53,030 bases of DNA, taken from Byssothecium circinans. Taxonomy: Eukaryota > Ascomycota > Dothideomycetes > Pleosporales > Massarinaceae. Shown here piece after piece: positions 31,794 through 43,154 of the stretch. The position numbers and the translations under genes are program-made. The stretch lies in assembly GCA_010015675.1 (NCBI GenBank), contig ML976999.1, forward strand, positions 413,340 to 466,369, read 5' to 3'. The notes beneath the pieces are model-generated. The model was not told the DNA's origin. It worked only from the letters and a program-made list of their open reading frames with translations, and searched no databases. The first letter of the stretch is position 1; the number at the start of each line of letters is the position of its first letter.

Positions 31794-32337
31794 TCACGGC
31801 GGCTTGACAGGAACATTCCTGTTCTGTGGATCTCCACCCAAATCTCCCAGCATCCACAACATGCTCGATGCAAACCATGCCAACTCATACAAAGCACAAG
31901 TTCCCAAGCCCCAGGCCTCACTCCTAAACACCTCACTCGCCTGCCCACTATTTCCCTCGCCGTACAATGCAATGTTACAAGCAAAGCCCCACCACATGCG
32001 CAGGCAGAATCTGATTCCAGCAACCCGATTGCTAGGTATCATATCATCCCTCCTCTTCTCTCTTAGCATAGCACCTCACTTCGTCTCTCCTCCGTTCTTC
32101 CCTTCCCTCTCCCCCTCTCCTTCACCCACTCTCTTCTCCCTTCCCATATACCATATCAACAAATCATCCCTCGCCCTAACCGCCTCGCCTCCCAGTCCAT
32201 CCCTCCCTCTCACCCCTCACCCTCCTCTGCTCCGCCCTCTCAACAAGCACACCCACCAAAACGACAACCGCGAACCCCACGAAAGCGACCGTGAGGGCGA
32301 GAGGGACGTGGCCGTGGATTTGGACTTTCAGTGCCAT
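31794..32337 (-). CDS. Possible small multi-pass membrane protein, structure uncertain
   Basis: A frame starting at 32337 (MALKVQIHGHVPLALTVAFV) gives 53 residues with one membrane helix. About 140 bases downstream, after a good branch and acceptor (GCTAAG..CCTAG near 32030), another frame gives two hydrophobic segments (CLRMWWGFACNIALY and LGTCALYELAWFASSMLWML) and ends PVKPP-stop at 31794. The arrangement resembles a MARVEL-like tetraspan protein, but I cannot find a donor that keeps phase. Either part could be spurious. Confidence 0.3.
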
Positions 32338-33934
32338 ATTTCCTTTCCCTCTGCGGGTCGCGGGGGAAGCACCCCGGGGCGTGCTTCCCAGACGTGGAGA
32401 AGCGGGGGGAGGGTCGTGTGCGTTGGCGTAAGATATTTGGGAGCGTTTTGAGAGTTTGCGTATTCCGGGAATAAGCAGAACGTCGTATAGAATAAATTAA
32501 GTTGCGCTGTGCCGCGCAGCCTGTCCTGTTATGGCGCCAGAGAAGGTACCTCAGAAAACCGAGTAAAAAACTAGCCAGCTAAGGTGCAAGGTAGAGCCGC
32601 TCAGTTGCCATGGGCGTAACTTATGCCTTTGAGAAAAAGAGAAAATGCGACGGAACATATCTTCCGTGTTACGAAAAGAGCGAGAAAGTGCGAAAGGAAA
32701 AAACCGAGGTGGGAAGTTGAACGTTAGGCCTCCAACTCAGTATGAGTAATAAGTCTGGCGTGACTGTATGAGCAATAAGTCTCCGCGGACTGTTGCCTTG
32801 CCTTACCTTAGCCGGTCCCGACTCCTCAGCACCGTTATCATAATCATAACCGCTCCAAAACTATTCGTCCGGTTCGCCCCCACGCATCGCGCCCGCCAGG
32901 ATCCTTAAACTCACTCTCGAGTCTGCCTTATTGGTAGACCTGAGAATACTGCCTTGCAAATTGCATGTACCCTGCCTTGCAAGTTACATGTACCACCGGT
33001 GGTACGAACAACGTAAGCGTAAGCGTAAGCACGCCTTTCACCACCTTCAACCTTCAAAACCACAGTCTTTTTATCCAAACCAGCAGCCCAGCCAGCCAAG
33101 GTTAGCGGGGCGCCGGGCGCAGGGCGGCTTATATGATGGGCGTCTATTTCATTATGCAGTAGCTGCTGGGGCGTAAATTATCAACCATCCTTCTGCATAA
33201 CTAGAGGTCGTAATTACGGGAGATCTGACTGCATCTCACCCGCACAACGCCCCGCCACGCGTCATTGGAATCTCACCAATGAGCAGCCAGATGTATCGAT
33301 CTCAACTTATCAAGATCAATGTCGGTTGCGGTTTCGGTTTCGGTTTCGGGCGCAGTACCTCAGCCGTCGACTCCGTGCACTGCACCGAGTTAGATCCCGA
33401 AAGTATAGTTGAGTGCCTAATCAAGACCTTAGCTATATGCCATACCCTATGCTGTAAGGCCTTGTTAGCGACTTTCTAGCTAAGGGTTTTTTTCCCGCTC
33501 GGTTCAGGACGGGTATTCATACACAGAGCTTTTTCGTTTCCTATTTCCCCTTTAACGAGGGCGGAGATGAGGCAGTGGCTAGTAATGTTGATGCATGCAT
33601 GCATGGTGACGGGTGTGTTGTGAGATCAGGACAAGCGAGATACGTTGACGTGTAGGTATGTCTGTGCCATCTGTCCGCCTATTTAACTGTTAACATTTAA
33701 ATTGCGCTTTGGATGGACAGGGTGAGAAATGTGCCTGGGAACCAAAAAAAACGTCCACCGGTCTTTTCATCCCCAAGATGTGGATGGAGGTGTTCTCATT
33801 TCGTTGTTATTTTGTTGCCGTATCTCATATCTCATATCTCACGCCCATCACGTACCCCAACCCAAATCCCTCACAACCTCAAGCCCACACACCTACCAGC
33901 CCTTCATCCTTCCTTTCGACTCCCAACCACTCCT
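32338..33934. other. Gene-free stretch with short repeats
   Basis: Contains the 23-bp tandem repeat and palindrome (32949-33005), three copies of CGTAAG (33012-33030) and a GGTTTC run near 33329-33350. It has no coding frame I trust. The plus-strand frames at 33709-34037 are shadows of the GLTP 3' end. Confidence 0.5.
32949..33005. repeat. Two 23-bp tandem copies running into a 16-bp perfect palindrome
   Basis: CTGCCTTGCAAATTGCATGT plus ACC at 32949-32971 is repeated with two changes at 32972-32994. GTACCACCGGTGGTAC at 32990-33005 is a perfect inverted repeat. It could be a small protein-binding site or cruciform; no gene starts within 900 bases in either direction. Confidence 0.85.
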
Positions 33935-34635
33935 CTACCACTTCGCCTCCTTACTCTGTGTAAACGCATTAAGCGTCACGAGCAACTTCTCCAACGCACC
34001 CAACCACTTCTCCAGCTCCGTCTGCACCTTCGCCTGATCATCCCCCAGCTTCGCGTAAAAGTCCTTGCGGTACGGCGTCGCGCTCATGGCGGCGCTGAAG
34101 ATGGGCTTGATGATGAACGAGTGGTGCGGCTTGAGGGTTTTGCCGTAGGCGTCGCGGAACGAGTCGGCGAGTTCCTGCGTGCTGTTGCTGAGGTTGTGGC
34201 GGAGGGCTTGGGCGGTGAAGTCGAGGCCGCTAGACATTATATTAACATCGGAGAACTTTCATTGGGAGGCGAGGTGTGGGTGCTCATAGTGGGTGGGAAA
34301 GAGAGGGAAAGTGGGATATACCGCGTCAACCAAAGCAGTCCCTCGGCCGCCACATGTTTCTTCTCCTTCAACTCATTCACCACCAGATCCTGCAGCGTCT
34401 CGCTCAGCGTCGGCGCCGCCGTCTGACGATCCCGGAGCTTCTTGATATTGCCGCTCATATCGCTCTTGACGGGCTTGAAGGCCGCCGAGCCCAGCACGTC
34501 GAAGAGCGTGAGGAGACCCTCGGCAGCTTCGAGGAATTCCGTCGTTGAGATCTTGGAGTCAGCGGATACGGGTACGTCGACGAAGGACTTGGGGAGCGTA
34601 TCGAAAAAGGTCTGGCCTGCGGGGATGTTTGCCAT
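33935..34635 (-). CDS. Glycolipid transfer protein (GLTP/HET-C2 family), 2 exons, 202 residues
   Basis: Cytosolic carrier that moves glycosphingolipids between membranes. The Podospora incompatibility protein HET-C2 belongs to this family. Exons 34635-34322 and 34229-33935 join in phase (GTATAT..TCTAG) and restore LLWLTRGLDF across the junction. The sugar-headgroup site is intact: Asp59 and Asn63 in SDMSGNIKKL, Trp102 in LLWLTRGL, and His140/His141 in KPHHSFI. Length is the normal ~200 residues. The start MANIPAGQTFFDTLP at 34635 is the usual position; the longer open frame upstream is Pro-rich leader DNA. Nothing is broken. Confidence 0.95.
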
Positions 34636-35523
34636 GTTGGGTGGTTGATCGGGGAGATTGGATTGGTATGGAGGAGAGGTGAGGAATGAGTCGAGAGGGA
34701 GGAGACGAAACGTTGTATAGTAGTTATAGGGGTCAGGGACTAGTCGGCGGGAGGGTGACGGGCGGCGGTGAGGCTTGGGAGTGGGCGTGGATATGGTGGG
34801 GTGAGGCTTGGCGAGTACTAATAGCGGGGCACGGCTACAGGGGAAGTGAGGTAAGGGACGATAATGCATTCATGTTGAAGATACTGGCTCAGACTCGAGA
34901 ATTGAGGATCGAGAGATGAAGTTTTGAAGTCCATCGCATCATCCAATCCACAGACGTACCCCAATGCCTCTCGCACTGGATCGGTCCATGAAGCTGTAGG
35001 TGGACCCTGAGCTCAAGCTAACGAACCGAGCTAGCTTGATCCAGCTGTACACATGCACATCATATGAGAAGGCATAATGCGCTGTCGCTTGAGTTCCAGA
35101 ACACGATGACCTCTTCTGAGCTTCTCGCCCCCTCTCGTGGTGGACCAATGCGGTTCCAAGATGCTGATAATCCTGCAAGTTTACACGCTTTCACCCTCTT
35201 CCTCGTACGAAGTATGGGCGTTTGTCCAAGACATCTTATGAATCCATGACACAGGGAGGCGATGATGCCGGAGCCGACTTTGTTTCGGGGGATGTGGGAT
35301 ATCTTGAAGGGATGGATATCGGAGTGTGGTGTAGCGTTCAAAGGGACGGTAGTAGAAGGCGAGGAAATGGAAGAAGCTACTGCAAATGTTAGACCGAAAT
35401 GATACTGGACGGTAGATATCAAGGTGTAGAATACAGAAATAAACAAACACCACATACCTATACACCACCTATCCAATCCAATCCAATCCCTCCCATCCAC
35501 CCAACACCCACCCCATCCCATCC
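34636..35523. other. Intergenic stretch
   Basis: 5' region of GLTP and 3' region of IMP2. A 161-codon minus frame (35545-35060) overlaps the IMP2 end in another frame, starts with low-complexity Trp/Gly codons and has no recognisable domain. I do not call it. Confidence 0.45.
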
Positions 35524-36336
35524 TTACTCCACATCCCCAGCCCACCCAACCTCCCCCCTCGCACCCCCCTCAACAACCCTCGTCCCCCCTTCCCCCCTCT
35601 CCCTCCCATCCCCCACGACCCCCCACCCCATCCACCCCCTCCAAACCCTCACCGCCCTCCCATCCACCAACCCCAAGCTCACCGGCCCAAAATCACAACT
35701 ATCATAGCTCTTCCTCCAATTATCCCCCTCAACCCAAACATGCCCCCTCGGAACCACTACCCTTCCCTTCTCCTTCTCCTCCCCCTCCCCCGTACCCGCA
35801 CCCTTATCCCAATCCCAATCCCTCGCCCCCAAGCCATCCCACCCACCCTCCACCCTCCTCCGCTCCACAACCCCCTCATCCACCGCATACCCGCGCCGCG
35901 GAAACACAACATCCCCTTCCACGCCGATAACGCGTTTAATGCTAATTTCCTCCGGCCGGTGCGGTTTCCACAGCGTTACAACGTCGCCGCGCTTTATCGC
36001 TTGCCCGTTGCGGGTATTGCGCTGGATGACGATCCAATCCCTTCGCCCCGTTTCGTGCGCGTCGGGGGAGAGTGTGGGGGCCATTGAGGAGCCGATTACG
36101 GTGTCGAGGGAGACAAAGTGGTCGCGGACGAAGATGCAGAGCGCGATTGTGAAGAGGGAGATGCTGGCGTAGTGGCGGGCGCTGCGGAGGACGGGGGCGT
36201 GCTGCGAGGGCGGTCGGGGAGGAGGATGCGGGTTTTGGGCGCGTGGGGCTAGTTTTATTAGGGGTTTTGGGGGATGGGGTTTGAGTGCTGGTTTTATGGG
36301 GGCGCGTGGTATTCGGAGGGGTGGTTTGGGTGGCAT
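35524..36336 (-). CDS. IMP2: Mitochondrial inner membrane protease subunit 2 (signal peptidase S26), 270 residues
   Basis: Membrane-anchored serine/lysine peptidase of the inner membrane IMP complex, which removes sorting signals from proteins delivered to the intermembrane space. The N-terminus is a long basic, Pro-rich presequence, followed by a membrane helix (~57-74). The nucleophile Ser84 lies in GSSMAPTL, the general base Lys134 in [12 protein letters not shown], and the late VWVEGDN and [13 protein letters not shown] blocks complete the family pattern. An insertion of about 30 Asp/Gly/Glu/Lys-rich residues between the Lys block and VWVEGDN is longer than usual. The last ~45 residues are Gly/Arg/Trp-rich, translated from an extreme G-rich strand, and may not be conserved. 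The assignment to subunit 2 rather than 1 rests on overall resemblance. Confidence 0.85.
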   Translation of the reverse strand: MPPKPPLRIPRAPIKPALKPHPPKPLIKLAPRAQNPHPPPRPPSQHAPVLRSARHYASISLFTIALCIFVRDHFVSLDTVIGSSMAPTLSPDAHETGRRDWIVIQRNTRNGQAIKRGDVVTLWKPHRPEEISIKRVIGVEGDVVFPRRGYAVDEGVVERRRVEGGWDGLGARDWDWDKGAGTGEGEEKEKGRVVVPRGHVWVEGDNWRKSYDSCDFGPVSLGLVDGRAVRVWRGWMGWGVVGDGRERGEGGTRVVEGGARGEVGWAGDVE

Positions 36337-36609
36337 TTTGGTGTTGGTGGGATTGTGTTTGGTGTTGGTCCGAAGAGCTCTGACGCGAAGCTGTGCATAT
36401 CTAAGCTCGAGCTCAGCACGGTCTCACATGACGACATATCAACATTCGAAGCGCGCGATTCATCGCAAATAATGAGACATGTATTCGAAGCATCTCTAGT
36501 TCTTATGCCAGGTATATCGTAAAAGTACAGTCTGGTACATATAGACAAATGCAGGGCTGCCATCCAATTCCAATCATGCAGAAAGCTCATCAAAAGTCGA
36601 ACAGGATAT

Positions 36610-37891
36610 CTACTTCAACGCCTTGATAACCGCATCCGCGTACTCGTACGTCTTGGACTTGCCGCCGAGATCGCCCGTAATGGTCTGTCAAAGTTAGCTG
36701 AGCTCATTATATTTAGGATCGGAAATGCTCACCTTGCCCTCAGCAAGGACCTTGAAAATGGCTTGCTCGATGTTGTTAGCGTTCTCAGACAGCCCCATAT
36801 GCCTCAACATCATGATGGAGGAGAGCAACAGCGCAGTAGGGTTGGCGAGTTGCTTTCCAGCGATATCGGGTGCAGATCCGTGCACAGCCTCAAAAATGGA
36901 GCACTCGTCTCCAATGTTTCCAGACGGGGTAAGACCAAGACCGCCGATGAGACCAGCGCACATATCGGAAAGAATGTCGCCGTACAAGTTGGGCATGACG
37001 AGGACCTTGTCGTTGTAGGGAACGGGGTCGGTGACCATCTTCAAGCACGTGTTGTCGAGCAGCTCAGCGTCAAACTCAATGTCGGGGAAGTCCTTGGAAA
37101 CGTCGCGCGCGGTGCTCAGGAAGAGACCGTCGGACATCTTCATGATGGTAGCCTTGTGCACAGCGCGTACCTTCTTCCTGCCGATTTCGCGGGCGTGCTG
37201 GAAGGCATAGCGCAGGACGCGCTCCGAGGCCTCGCGGGTAATGAGCTTGATGCTCTGCACAACGCCGTCCACCACGACGTGCTCAATTCCAGAATATTCT
37301 CCCTCGGTGTTTTCACGGATCAGGACAGTGTCCACATCGTCGTACGGCGTCTTGTAGCCGGCAATGGATCGGCAGGGTCGGACGTTGGCGAAGAGGTTGA
37401 AGGTTCGGCGGAGCGTCAGGTTGAGCGAGACGTGGCCCTTTCCAATAGGAGTTGCGAGCGGGCCCTTGAGAGCGACGTAGTTCTTCATGACACTGTCGAT
37501 GGCCTCGTCGGGGATCACAGTCTTGCCGTCCTTCAGACGCGGTGTCACATCCACCGACTCCCACTTGATGGGCACGTTGGCGGCCGAGTAGATGTCCTTG
37601 ACCGACTGCGCAATCTCAGGTCCGATGCCATCGCCCTCAATCAGCGTTACCGAGTATTTGCCGTCGTTGCCCTTGGTTCCCTTGAAAGCGGCCACCTTTT
37701 CGGCGTATGTTCGCGATTGCATCTACACATGTTTGTCAGTACGCCTACGCTAGACCATTGAGCTCTGGGGAGTATGCAGAGCTGGAGTTGTAGACGCTAA
37801 CCTGGGCAAGCGCGGGCGCCCATCGCGAGGGACGGTTCACCTGGCGCAGGCATTGGCGCGCAGGGGCGGCGAAAGCACGACCAGCGAGCAT
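36610..37891 (-). CDS. IDH1: NAD-dependent isocitrate dehydrogenase subunit 1, mitochondrial, 3 exons, 384 residues
   Basis: Regulatory subunit of the mitochondrial NAD-isocitrate dehydrogenase of the citric acid cycle. Exons 37891-37802, 37722-36733 and 36684-36610 keep frame with GT..AG borders. Exon 1 encodes an Arg/Ala-rich mitochondrial presequence ([20 protein letters not shown]). Exon 2 starts QSRTYAEK after the Met codon and carries [11 protein letters not shown], the [13 protein letters not shown] block, [19 protein letters not shown] and the [11 protein letters not shown] nucleotide-binding block. Exon 3 supplies the family's C-terminus ([19 protein letters not shown]). An intron-retained reading would end in [11 protein letters not shown] instead. 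A 332-codon frame on the opposite strand is a shadow. Intact. Confidence 0.95.
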
Positions 37892-38784
37892 TGTGACGGC
37901 CGGAGTAGAAGCCTAGAAAGCAATTGCAGCTATGCGCCGGGTCGGAGTGGTGGTGATGGGGAGGGCGGAGGCGGTGCGGAGGTTGTTGTGCAGAAGTAAA
38001 AGCAAAGCTCTTGTATCCCGCGGCTGCCAGATCCTAGATAGGCTAGTTCAGTCCAATCATGTCCCGCGGTCCGGCATCTAATCATGGCAAGTACAAAGCC
38101 CACGTCCCCATTTTACCTACGTCTCGATACCAATTGGTTTGTCTTCTTACGTTTTTACTTCTTACAGGTAAAGCTTATATTTACGTGCCTTCAATTATTC
38201 AACGTGGTTGATGACCGCACGTCGACCTCTCGGATAAACTATATTCCCCGCCAAGCCTTTCACATGCGCGATATAATGCGGCAAAAAACTTCTCCAACAT
38301 CCATAATCCCATGTGTAGTGAGTTGGTGATAGCAGGTGTAATAAATTCACAACGCTACTATTTTCCCATATGGTATCTCTCAACGGAGATAAATAGGTAG
38401 GCGATCTTCTAATATCCTTCTTGTCCAGACATTGGCTGCTCCTTCCTTTTTCTTCAAACGCGCCTTCCCTTCATCACCTCAACCCAGGCATATCAGTTCC
38501 CGGTTTACTCCTCTTCTCTCATAAATGCGTCATCTTCTCGCGTACAATCTCCCAGGGGCTCTTCTGCCTGCCACAAAAGTATTTGCACGACCTGCAAGTA
38601 CCAACCCGTCATGTCTCTATCCGCATCGTCTTTGGATTAGGAAGGGTCTCAGGACCGCTCTCGAGATCACCAATCCTAATATCTATCCGAAAACAACTAC
38701 ATGATTCCTCTATTCTTGCGAATTGTGTCACAATTCTCACAAGCTTCCCACATTGGGCACAGCTTGGGTCAACCAAACAACCTA
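37892..38784. other. Gene-free stretch
   Basis: 5' region of IDH1, then sequence without a convincing gene. A 162-codon plus frame (38421-38909) is Ser/Pro/Leu-rich with no recognisable domain and overlaps the HET-like fragment in another frame. Confidence 0.45.
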
Positions 38785-39060
38785 CTAGAGACGACCTATG
38801 TGATTCTGGAGGGAACTCAAGGCTTCCGAAAACCGCTGGGGACAACAATATGTTCATAGCCAGCTTTGGTTTTTGTTGGTCAAGCGCCACCAGAAGCCCG
38901 CGTAGGTGACGAAATTGCCATCATATATGGCACAAAGTCGCGTTCGCGTGAATACGACCACCTCTGGCTTATCGACGAGGCTTACGTTGAGGGTCTTATG
39001 GCTAGAGAGCCTATGATCAACTTTGATAAATCGAGGGTCACCGATTTGTATCTTTGGTGA
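38785..39060 (+). pseudogene. Fragment resembling the C-terminus of a HET-domain protein
   Basis: The frame from 38785 reads TTYVILEGTQGFRKPLG, a TAG stop, then FVGQAPPEARVGDEIAII and LWLIDEAYVEGLMAREPM to a stop at 39058-39060. The order PPEARVGDE..I followed by L.DEAYVEGLM matches the usual C-terminal region of fungal HET-domain proteins (G..P..A..GD..., then GE.YVHGLM). No HET domain is found upstream, so this is a truncated remnant. The TAG again fits a Gln or Trp codon changed by one transition. Confidence 0.45.
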
Positions 39061-39390
39061 GAAGTACGAAAAGCTCCCTCAGCCGGGGTATTGCCCAGTT
39101 GGGTAAGGTGGCGCATCCCCGAGACTTCGTAGCCCCGCCCTCACCACACAAGATGTACGTATAATTAGGGTATCTATAGCTCTAATTAGCGCTCTGGGAA
39201 GGGAAGCCGGTTTTTGCAAGCGACTATAGGGCCGCGGAAAGATCAAACGTGGTCCAGCCAGGTGAATCGAAAGCAACTCGGACTGGGCAACAACAGATCC
39301 AGCACCTGCATTCTCAGCCCCGTCGAGCTTAAAATGGACCAGGACACTCTCTACACACAAGAGCGGCTCCGTAACCTCATGGAGCCATGA

Positions 39391-42022
39391 ATGTACCGTT
39401 GCATATTTCTCATCAATCTAACCGCTTCACTGAGCGTTCCTGCTTACGCCTTCCTCCAACCACCTCCACCCACTATGGAGATGCACGGGGCCCCAGCCGA
39501 AGCCTTCTCCAACGGCCACCATTTCTCACAACCTGCCACCCCAGGTTCACGCTCACGCTTTCCACCGCAGACCAGCCATACGTCGCACATATACAAGCAA
39601 ATGAGCTTCCCACTATTCGCCCAGACTCCTCCGCTAGAGTTCATCGAGCCCATTGGACAAGGCCCACAATTCCACTTCACTCGGCCGCAGTCAAGGGGGG
39701 CATCCACTGACTCTGGGCGCGGTTGTGCGACGACTCCTGGAGACTCCGAGGACGATGATGATGATGATGAATCCGACGAGGAGAGCACCCACGAAGAAGT
39801 ACAGTTGTTCCGGAGGGTTGACGAGGCCGACATTACATTTGTACTCGAAGAGCTGGACAGTGATACATCCTATGACAGCGATATAGAGGTAGTGCGACCG
39901 GACAATTTCGAGGATGCGAAAAGCGATAGAAGCGATTCAAGACCAGAAGGAAACGGTTTCATCGAAAAGTTCAAAGACTTCACCTGGCAGGGGTCGTCGG
40001 ACGAAGAAGAACAACAACGGAGGTACCGGAGGAAAAGGCGGTGGAGTGCAGGTGTCTTCAGGCGCAGCCATAGCCAAAGCGTCGAAGGCAACTCCAGCTA
40101 TTCCGATAACGACCCGCTAGACGACGTCGAATCGACGGCTCGCCGCCTTCGCCGTAGGGTGCGCGGGCCTGGTGATCGAGCCTCCCTCGTCTTTGAAGAC
40201 AGAGGGTTCCCAAACGCTAATAATATCGTCGAGGTGGAGGAGCTAGAAGATGACAGTTTTACTCTCGATGAGCTCCCGTTCTGGGATATGGTGGAGGAGA
40301 CTGTGGACGTCGAGTCGGATGATTCATCTTCAGGAGAGGCTATGGAGAATGTCAGGTGCGAATTCAGACAATTCGTAGAGGGATCGTCAGATGAGATTGT
40401 TCTGAAGCAGGAAAATAAAAGGACTTCGTCTGGATCAGTTTTGCCAGATGACAGGAGCCTGATCGACGTATCTCAGAAAGACCAACGAAAACAGAAAGGT
40501 CAAATTTCCATGGAAGAGGCAAGTAGTAATGGTTCTGGGACGGTTTTAGAACGTGACGATATGACTGTGGATCCCATCGCTCCTTCCAACAGTGGCTCAA
40601 CTTTCCGCACAAGAAACCCCAACGTAGATGAAGTAGCAGATTCACCCACTATATCACAACCTCTGGAATCGACTCTTGAGATTGCCCCAAATGAGCAGGA
40701 TAGCGGCCGAAATAACGTACGAAATATCCTGGTGGGGAGCGTATCGCGCTTACCGCAGCCACTAGTGGCTTTCCTTAGGAGGCAGATGGACTTGAAGCTT
40801 ACAGAGCTTCTTGATTCGCTTGTATCGAAGATGGGAACTTTATTTACACGTTCGCTGTGTCATGCAGAAATTATGCTAGAGGTTCTTGGTGTCCGCGAAA
40901 ACAAGATCTCGTTGGGTATGCAACGCTTACGCTGGACTTGCGTAAGTGCTTTTGTAGACATCGTGAGTTTTCTTACTTACTAATATACTTTAGAGCTGTG
41001 GGAAGTGCCTCTACGATGATTTCCTTGAGTTGCAGCCGGGGGCACTAGAGAACCTCCGCAGAAACCTTGAATCCGAAAGCAAACCGAAGCAAAGCAGCAA
41101 CGGCAATAAAGCACTCTCACTAAGGGGCTTTTTCGGAGAGCTCTTATCTCGCATCAAGCGTTCATCGTGGAACCGTCAAGGAAACAATAGAACGCCTCCA
41201 AGTGCCTCCCAGCTTCCTACGCACAACCCGTCCTATGGCTCCGCAGTCTCTCCGTCTAATTCTTCTACATCGCTGGATCGTGATTTGTACTTACTACTAT
41301 GTATCAATAGCGGGAAATTCGGCGTCGACCTTCATCAACAACGCATAGGATACTTCAATGGCGATCGAGCCCTCTTCTACTTGTTACGTGAGGCCTATGG
41401 CCGTTGGCGTAATAAGCCGCTATCAGCATTTTCTCTGCGGACCGTGAGCAGGATCAAACTCATCAAGGTCAGTTGTCCACGATCAACTCGTACGTGTTAG
41501 ACAAACGTCAAACTAAAGAAATCCCCAAAGTTCGCAACCGACATGAGTGCAAAAGTAGACATCTATCCCCACTCGATCCACTGCGACAAAGACAGCTGCA
41601 GCTGCGTCCCGCCCGAATCGAAAGTCGAACCAGCGCCCAATAGCGAGTATCGATGCAAACCCATCCCCGCACCTCATATCCCGCCCATCGGCGAGAACTG
41701 CATGGCGCACCTCTACTCATCGCCTGATTGTATCAACCCGTCGCAGGTCTGGGTCTACAACCAGGTTCCGAAACGAACGCGCAGTATGCTGATAGCGCGG
41801 CCGGAGGCCGCTGCAGAGGGCTGGGGCGTGCATTTCGAAGAGGGATGGCATTGGCCGAGGATCTGGGCGGTGATTACGACGTTTTTTGTAGGAGGCAGCT
41901 TGCTGTTTGGCGTGCGGTATGCGGTGCTGAGCAAAGATGCTCAGAGCGCATTTGGGATCGCGAGTTATTGGATTGCGGCAGCGACAATCTTGGTGGGGTC
42001 TTTGGCGACTAGGAATGAGTAG
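39391..42022 (+). CDS. Large uncharacterised fungal protein with Cys motif and two C-terminal membrane helices, 3 exons, 838 residues
   Basis: Exons 39391-40941, 40994-41467 and 41531-42022 (introns GTAAGT..TTTAG and GTCAGT..CAAAG) join in frame. The first ~450 residues are acidic, Ser/Asp/Glu-rich and disordered. Across the first splice lies RWTCSCGKCLYDDFLELQPG, a short Cys block seen in many uncharacterised ascomycete proteins and perhaps metal-binding. Exon 2 later has LLLCINSGKFGVDLHQQRIG and an FYLLREAYGRWR helix. Exon 3 brings Cys-rich HCDKDSCSCVPP and then GWGVHFEEGWHWPRIWAVIT, with two hydrophobic helices (the second AFGIASYWIAAATILVGSLA), the typical end of this family. Taking the three exons as separate genes would split it. 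Function unknown; membrane location is inferred. The N-terminal ~30 residues may start at the Met at codon 28 instead. Confidence 0.8.
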
Positions 42023-43028
42023 ATGGGGGGTTTTTTTTTTCTTTATTTTACATGTGACGTGCCATCAGATTAACTTACTGTGGAAGTAGGACTGACGTGG
42101 TACACTACTTATGCCTACTACCACGGTACAGCTTTAAGGGCGGCTAGCGTTACTGCTTGCGGAAGGGTGCGGACAGGGTGATCCTTGCATGGTCAGCGCT
42201 GGGAAAGACTGTGAAAGAGTGTTGGCATGTGGGTACGGTTGCACGCTGCGGAAATAGACATCAAACAGTCGCACCAGCCTTCAATGACCTCATACCTGTT
42301 TGGAATCACACCAGCCGCAACCTTCGCAAATGGATGTTTTGATGCGGTTTCTGGGAAGACGGCAAGCCGGTGATGGGGATCTGAATCCTGTCCTGTGAAA
42401 ACGCTCACGGTTTCGAATCTTGGCAGGTCGGGTCGGAAGATGCGTCATGGCAATGGGAGGCTCCAGAGCACTTGAAGATCCCGCAAAATCCGTGCCAGCC
42501 ACCATGCAGGTCCGAGGTCATTTTAGAAAAGCACACCGACCAAGTTGCCAGCTGCTCCAGATGTGCTTCACGCATCTGTTAGCTGTGGGTATTCTACGCT
42601 TGTACGGCTTCCGCCAACATATGGTTACAGTGCTACCTGCTTGTTTCCGCAGCAATCGGGCGATAAAGTTGTAGATAACTTTAGCAACACGCGTCGTCAT
42701 GGCCAGACGACGGCTCTGCAGGCGCAGAAGTTCCCCCAGATCAAGCTTTAGCAGGCTCCACAATAGCATGACACAATGCTGGGAAACAGCCAATCATATG
42801 CGATGTATCGTTCACTGTTTCCACCGGAAGCGGAATGGCTTGCGGAAGCTGTTTCCGCAGTGGCGGTGCCAACCAGTAAGAGACATTGAGGCTCGGCAGT
42901 ACGTAAGGGTTATGGGGCTGGTGATGCAGGCAAGGACGCTCGGCGTGTTTCCGTTTGCAATTTTGTTTGCTACCGATCGACCAAGAGGCAGGAGCTTGGA
43001 CTCATTACGTCGTTGGGAAGTTGCCGAG
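42023..43028. other. Gene-free stretch
   Basis: Short frames on both strands without domain or splice support. A poly-T/poly-pyrimidine run follows the stop at 42022. The right end is the promoter of the GPI-type protein. Confidence 0.5.
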
Positions 43029-43035
43029 TATAAAG
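43029..43035 (+). promoter_or_regulatory. TATA box of the GPI-type wall protein
   Basis: TATAAAG lies 126 bases before the ATG at 43155 and is followed by a long C/T-rich leader, a common layout for strongly expressed fungal genes. Confidence 0.55.
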
Positions 43036-43154
43036 ACCTCCTATTTCCTTTCTAATCTCCCGATACTCATCTTCCACCAACAGCCAGCTTTCCATCCAGC
43101 ACATTTTCGATTTCACCAATACTTCCACAATCCAACAAACATCAAACCGTCAGC

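Noticed and set aside
31642..32451. 269-codon plus-strand open frame
   Set aside because: Pro/Ser/Leu-rich translation of a C-rich strand, no domain, and starts inside low-complexity DNA. The minus strand looks slightly more protein-like.
35060..35545. 161-codon minus-strand frame after IMP2
   Set aside because: Overlaps the IMP2 end in another frame, begins with Trp/Gly low complexity and has no recognisable domain.
36763..37761. 332-codon plus-strand open frame
   Set aside because: It is antisense to IDH1 across nearly its whole length. Its translation is a typical codon-complement shadow, and the minus strand encodes a highly conserved enzyme.
38421..38909. 162-codon plus-strand frame
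   Set aside because: No domain; it overlaps the HET-like C-terminal fragment in a different frame, and the latter has recognisable conserved blocks.
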